Source of the DNA: Bacteroidales bacterium | GTDB lineage: Bacteria > Bacteroidota > Bacteroidia > Bacteroidales > 4484-276 | Direction of reading: 5' to 3' | NCBI GenBank assembly: GCA_029939965.1 | Contig: JAOZRY010000018.1 | Location: 7,184 to 16,265 of the forward strand | Length of the DNA: 9,082 nt | Shown here: positions 7,995 to 9,082 of the stretch, piece by piece | Layout of the letters: each line of letters begins with the position of its first letter | Numbering within the stretch: position 1 is the first letter of the stretch | The notes under the pieces: generated by a model | The model's input: only the letters and a program-made list of their open reading frames with translations | Database searches by the model: none | What the model was told of the DNA's origin: nothing | Translations under genes and position numbers: made by a program

Positions 7995-8795
7995 ATGAAT
8001 ATTTTTTCCCGGATAAGAATCCTTGCCCTGCTCAACTTGCTATTTCTGATGTTTTATAGTTCGGGCAACGCCCAAATTAACACCGAAAAATACAGAAAGT
8101 ATTATAACGATGAAAACGGATTTCTGTTTAATGCAATTACTACCTTTTCGATAAAAGCCGGAAACACAGAATATACAGCCATTAAAGGAACAGGACGCGT
8201 TGATCATAACGGAGGAAAAATGGACTTTTTTCTGGTTGGCAATTTCGAATACAAAAATACCAGCGAGAATAAAATTGAAAATCAGGGGTTTTTGCACCTG
8301 CGCGGAATATTGGATATTAAGAAACGTACTGCCTGGGAATTTTTTGCACAAAGACAATACGACGAATTTATTGATTTGAACTCCCGCAATCTTGCCGGCA
8401 CAGCAATCAAATACAGAGTTGTTGAGTTTAGATCGTTAAAAGACAGTACAATTACTCTCGATATTAATATCAGCACCGGCCTGATGTACGAAACCGAAGA
8501 ATACCAACCGGACCAAACCAAAATTGAAAATTTCCTTTGGCGAAGTACAAATTTTATTAGTGTTGATTGGCTAATTAAGCAAAAACTAAATCTTACCGGT
8601 GTAATGTATTACCAACCATCTTTTGCTAATTTCAGTGATTTTAGGATTGCTGCTGATGCCGGATTTGAATTTGCAATCGCCAAATCGTTGTTCTTCATTT
8701 TCAACCTTACCTATCGCTACAACAACATTCCTGTTACTGATGTAAAACCATTCGATATTTCGATACACAACGGGATAAGAATTGAGATTAATTAG
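7995..8795 (+). CDS. Secreted DUF481-like outer-membrane protein, C-terminus probably trimmed
   Basis: I chose the ATG at 7995, just after an in-frame TTG at 7992; this gives 266 residues. The first ~26 residues are a signal peptide: basic start (NIFSRIRI), hydrophobic core (LALLNLLFLMFYSS), and a GNA cleavage site before Gln27. The mature part alternates polar and hydrophobic residues, as in beta-barrel strands. It contains the DUF481-like run ending in AWEFFAQRQYDEFIDLNSRNLAGTAIKYR, followed by LDINISTGLMYETEEYQ and later strands (WLIKQKLNLTGVMYYQPS, FFIFNLTYRYN). DUF481 proteins are predicted outer-membrane proteins of unknown function. The protein ends HNGIRIEIN, without the usual C-terminal aromatic barrel signal. 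Its TAG stop (8793-8795) is the first three bases of a repeat element, and without the element the frame would add YFGLAQK. The gene is likely co-transcribed with the two upstream. Confidence 0.78.
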   Translation: MNIFSRIRILALLNLLFLMFYSSGNAQINTEKYRKYYNDENGFLFNAITTFSIKAGNTEYTAIKGTGRVDHNGGKMDFFLVGNFEYKNTSENKIENQGFLHLRGILDIKKRTAWEFFAQRQYDEFIDLNSRNLAGTAIKYRVVEFRSLKDSTITLDINISTGLMYETEEYQPDQTKIENFLWRSTNFISVDWLIKQKLNLTGVMYYQPSFANFSDFRIAADAGFEFAIAKSLFFIFNLTYRYNNIPVTDVKPFDISIHNGIRIEIN

Positions 8796-8811
8796 TGTCC
8801 GTCCATAAAGT
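8793..8811 (+). repeat. Left terminal inverted repeat of the element
   Basis: TAGTGTCCGTCCATAAAGT is the exact reverse complement of bases 9002-9020. If the outer TA is a target duplication, the repeat proper is the 17 bases from 8795. Its first three bases are the stop codon of the DUF481-like gene. Confidence 0.93.
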
Positions 8812-8848
8812 ACCAAATAAATAAATTGGGGGTTTGATGTTTCCATAG

Positions 8849-8868
8849 CCCCAGGTTTTAACCTGGGG
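8849..8868. repeat. REP-like hairpin 1
   Basis: CCCCAGGTT pairs with AACCTGGGG around a 2-base TT centre, giving a perfect 9-bp inverted repeat; in RNA or single-stranded DNA the innermost pairs would open. It is preceded by CATAG and followed by ATT, the same frame as hairpin 3 in reverse orientation. Such short G/C-rich palindromes in an AT-rich genome are typical of REP-type repeats mobilised by REP-associated tyrosine transposases; that link is an inference here. Confidence 0.8.
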
Positions 8869-8890
8869 ATTGAATTGAAGGGATGAATAA

Positions 8891-8943
8891 CCCCCGCCTC
8901 TTTGTAGGAAATGCCTATGGCATTTCCTACAAAGAGGCGGGGG
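8891..8943. repeat. Perfect 25-bp stem hairpin at the centre of the element
   Basis: Bases 8891-8915 and 8919-8943 are exact reverse complements separated only by TAT. The outer part of the stem is C/G-rich (CCCCCGCCTC), the inner part mixed (TTTGTAGGAAATGCC). The absence of any mismatch over 25 pairs suggests recent origin or active maintenance. It would form a strong hairpin in RNA and could stop transcription or protect the 3' end of the upstream message. It lacks the T-tract of a classical intrinsic terminator on either strand. Confidence 0.92.
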
Positions 8944-8965
8944 AGTTCTATATCAAACTCATAAT

Positions 8966-8985
8966 CCCAGCCCTGAAGGACTGGG
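8966..8985. repeat. REP-like hairpin 3 (imperfect)
   Basis: CCCAG at 8966-8970 pairs with CTGGG at 8981-8985. Inside lie a single C/A mismatch, a CC/GG step, and a TGAA loop (8974-8977). An alternative pairing is AGCCC (8969-8973) with GGGCT (8983-8987). On the reverse strand it reads TATAGCCCAG...CTGGGATTA, matching the frame of hairpin 1, so the two form an inverted pair around the central stem. Confidence 0.7.
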
Positions 8986-9001
8986 CTATAGAAAATTGCC
9001 G

Positions 9002-9020
9002 ACTTTATGGACGGACACTA
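9002..9020 (-). repeat. Right terminal inverted repeat of the element
   Basis: ACTTTATGGACGGACACTA is the perfect reverse complement of the left repeat. Pairing fails at the next base on both the inner side (8812/9001) and the outer side (8792/9021), so the boundaries are sharp. Confidence 0.93.
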
Positions 9021-9042
9021 TTTTGGGCTTGCTCAAAAATAA
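9021..9042 (+). other. Possible displaced 3' end of the DUF481-like gene
   Basis: If the element is removed leaving one TA, the upstream reading frame continues through TA+TTTTGGGCTTGCTCAAAAATAA, encoding Tyr-Phe-Gly-Leu-Ala-Gln-Lys and then a TAA stop at 9040-9042. This would put an aromatic pair after the final beta strand. It depends on the TA-duplication model; with no duplication the frame would differ. The 40 bases beyond (9043-9082) show no gene or site I can support. Confidence 0.4.
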
Positions 9043-9082
9043 CTTCCGGTTTTTATAAACATCTTTTGCACACATACTTCGT

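Larger units (their letters stand above)
8793..9020. mobile_element. MITE-like non-coding element with terminal inverted repeats and three hairpins
   Basis: This 228-base element is bounded by perfect 19-base inverted repeats that begin and end in TA, which would fit a TA target duplication. Inside are three hairpins: a 9-bp stem at 8849-8868, a perfect 25-bp stem at 8891-8943, and an imperfect one at 8966-8985. The outer two share an ATAGCCC...GGGATT frame in opposite orientations, so the whole element is roughly symmetric. An extra 7-base inverted repeat (GTTTGAT 8832-8838, ATCAAAC 8952-8958) flanks hairpin one and the core. It has no coding capacity and would have to be moved by a transposase encoded elsewhere. 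The parent insertion sequence family is not identified. A nested structure, with REP-type repeats captured within a terminal-repeat element, is equally possible. Confidence 0.8.

Noticed and set aside
8586..8846. Reverse-strand open frames opposite the DUF481-like, kinase and transferase genes
   Set aside because: They lie antisense to well-supported genes, show no recognisable domains and have shadow-like composition.
8793..9020. CRISPR array or structured small RNA
   Set aside because: The repeats are inverted, not direct, and unique spacers are absent. Terminal inverted repeats point to a mobile element rather than an RNA gene.
9021..9038. TTTTGGGC/GCTCAAAA inverted repeat as an intrinsic terminator
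   Set aside because: The stem is mostly A/T with a G/T wobble and a 2-base loop, and no T-tract follows on either strand.
9033..9080. End of a reverse-strand gene entering from the right edge
   Set aside because: A short reverse frame ending KTGSYF is open to the edge, but about 15 residues are too few to call, and another reverse frame is open as well.

Overview
The window is an AT-rich stretch with the look of a Bacteroidota genome, most like Bacteroidales or Marinilabiliales. The reasons are the protein style, the lack of purine-rich Shine-Dalgarno sites before start codons (A-rich leaders instead), a TAnnTTTG-type promoter element, and a DUF481-type outer-membrane protein. All six genes lie on the + strand. 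The assignment comes from recognition only; no database was searched.

Region 1 (bases 1-6169) is a tight sensory operon. It begins inside a FIST-domain protein, a predicted cytoplasmic small-ligand sensor. A 1183-residue multi-PAS/GAF hybrid histidine kinase follows, then a 521-residue second hybrid kinase ordered receiver - kinase - receiver. Both junctions are 4-base ATGA stop/start overlaps, so the three proteins are probably translated in a coupled way and work as one complex. I see no membrane segment in any of them, and no DNA-binding, cyclase or canonical phosphotransfer domain. The system therefore looks fully soluble, with its final output outside the window or acting through protein interaction.

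Region 2 (bases 6223-8795) is visibly richer in G+C than region 1. It holds three closely spaced genes (gaps of 25 and 16 bases): a GT4-type glycosyltransferase, a six-helix HdeD/DUF308 membrane protein, and a secreted DUF481-like outer-membrane protein. They are probably co-transcribed and suggest an envelope or surface-glycan theme, but the shared role is an inference.

Region 3 (bases 8793-9020) is a 228-base non-coding element. It has perfect 19-base terminal inverted repeats, two REP-like hairpins facing each other, and a central perfect 25-bp stem with a 3-base loop. It resembles a MITE carrying REP-type modules. Its first bases form the stop codon of the DUF481-like gene. Removing the element on a TA-duplication model restores an open frame of seven more codons, which suggests the insertion trimmed that protein's C-terminus. 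The last 62 bases (9021-9082) hold nothing else I can call.
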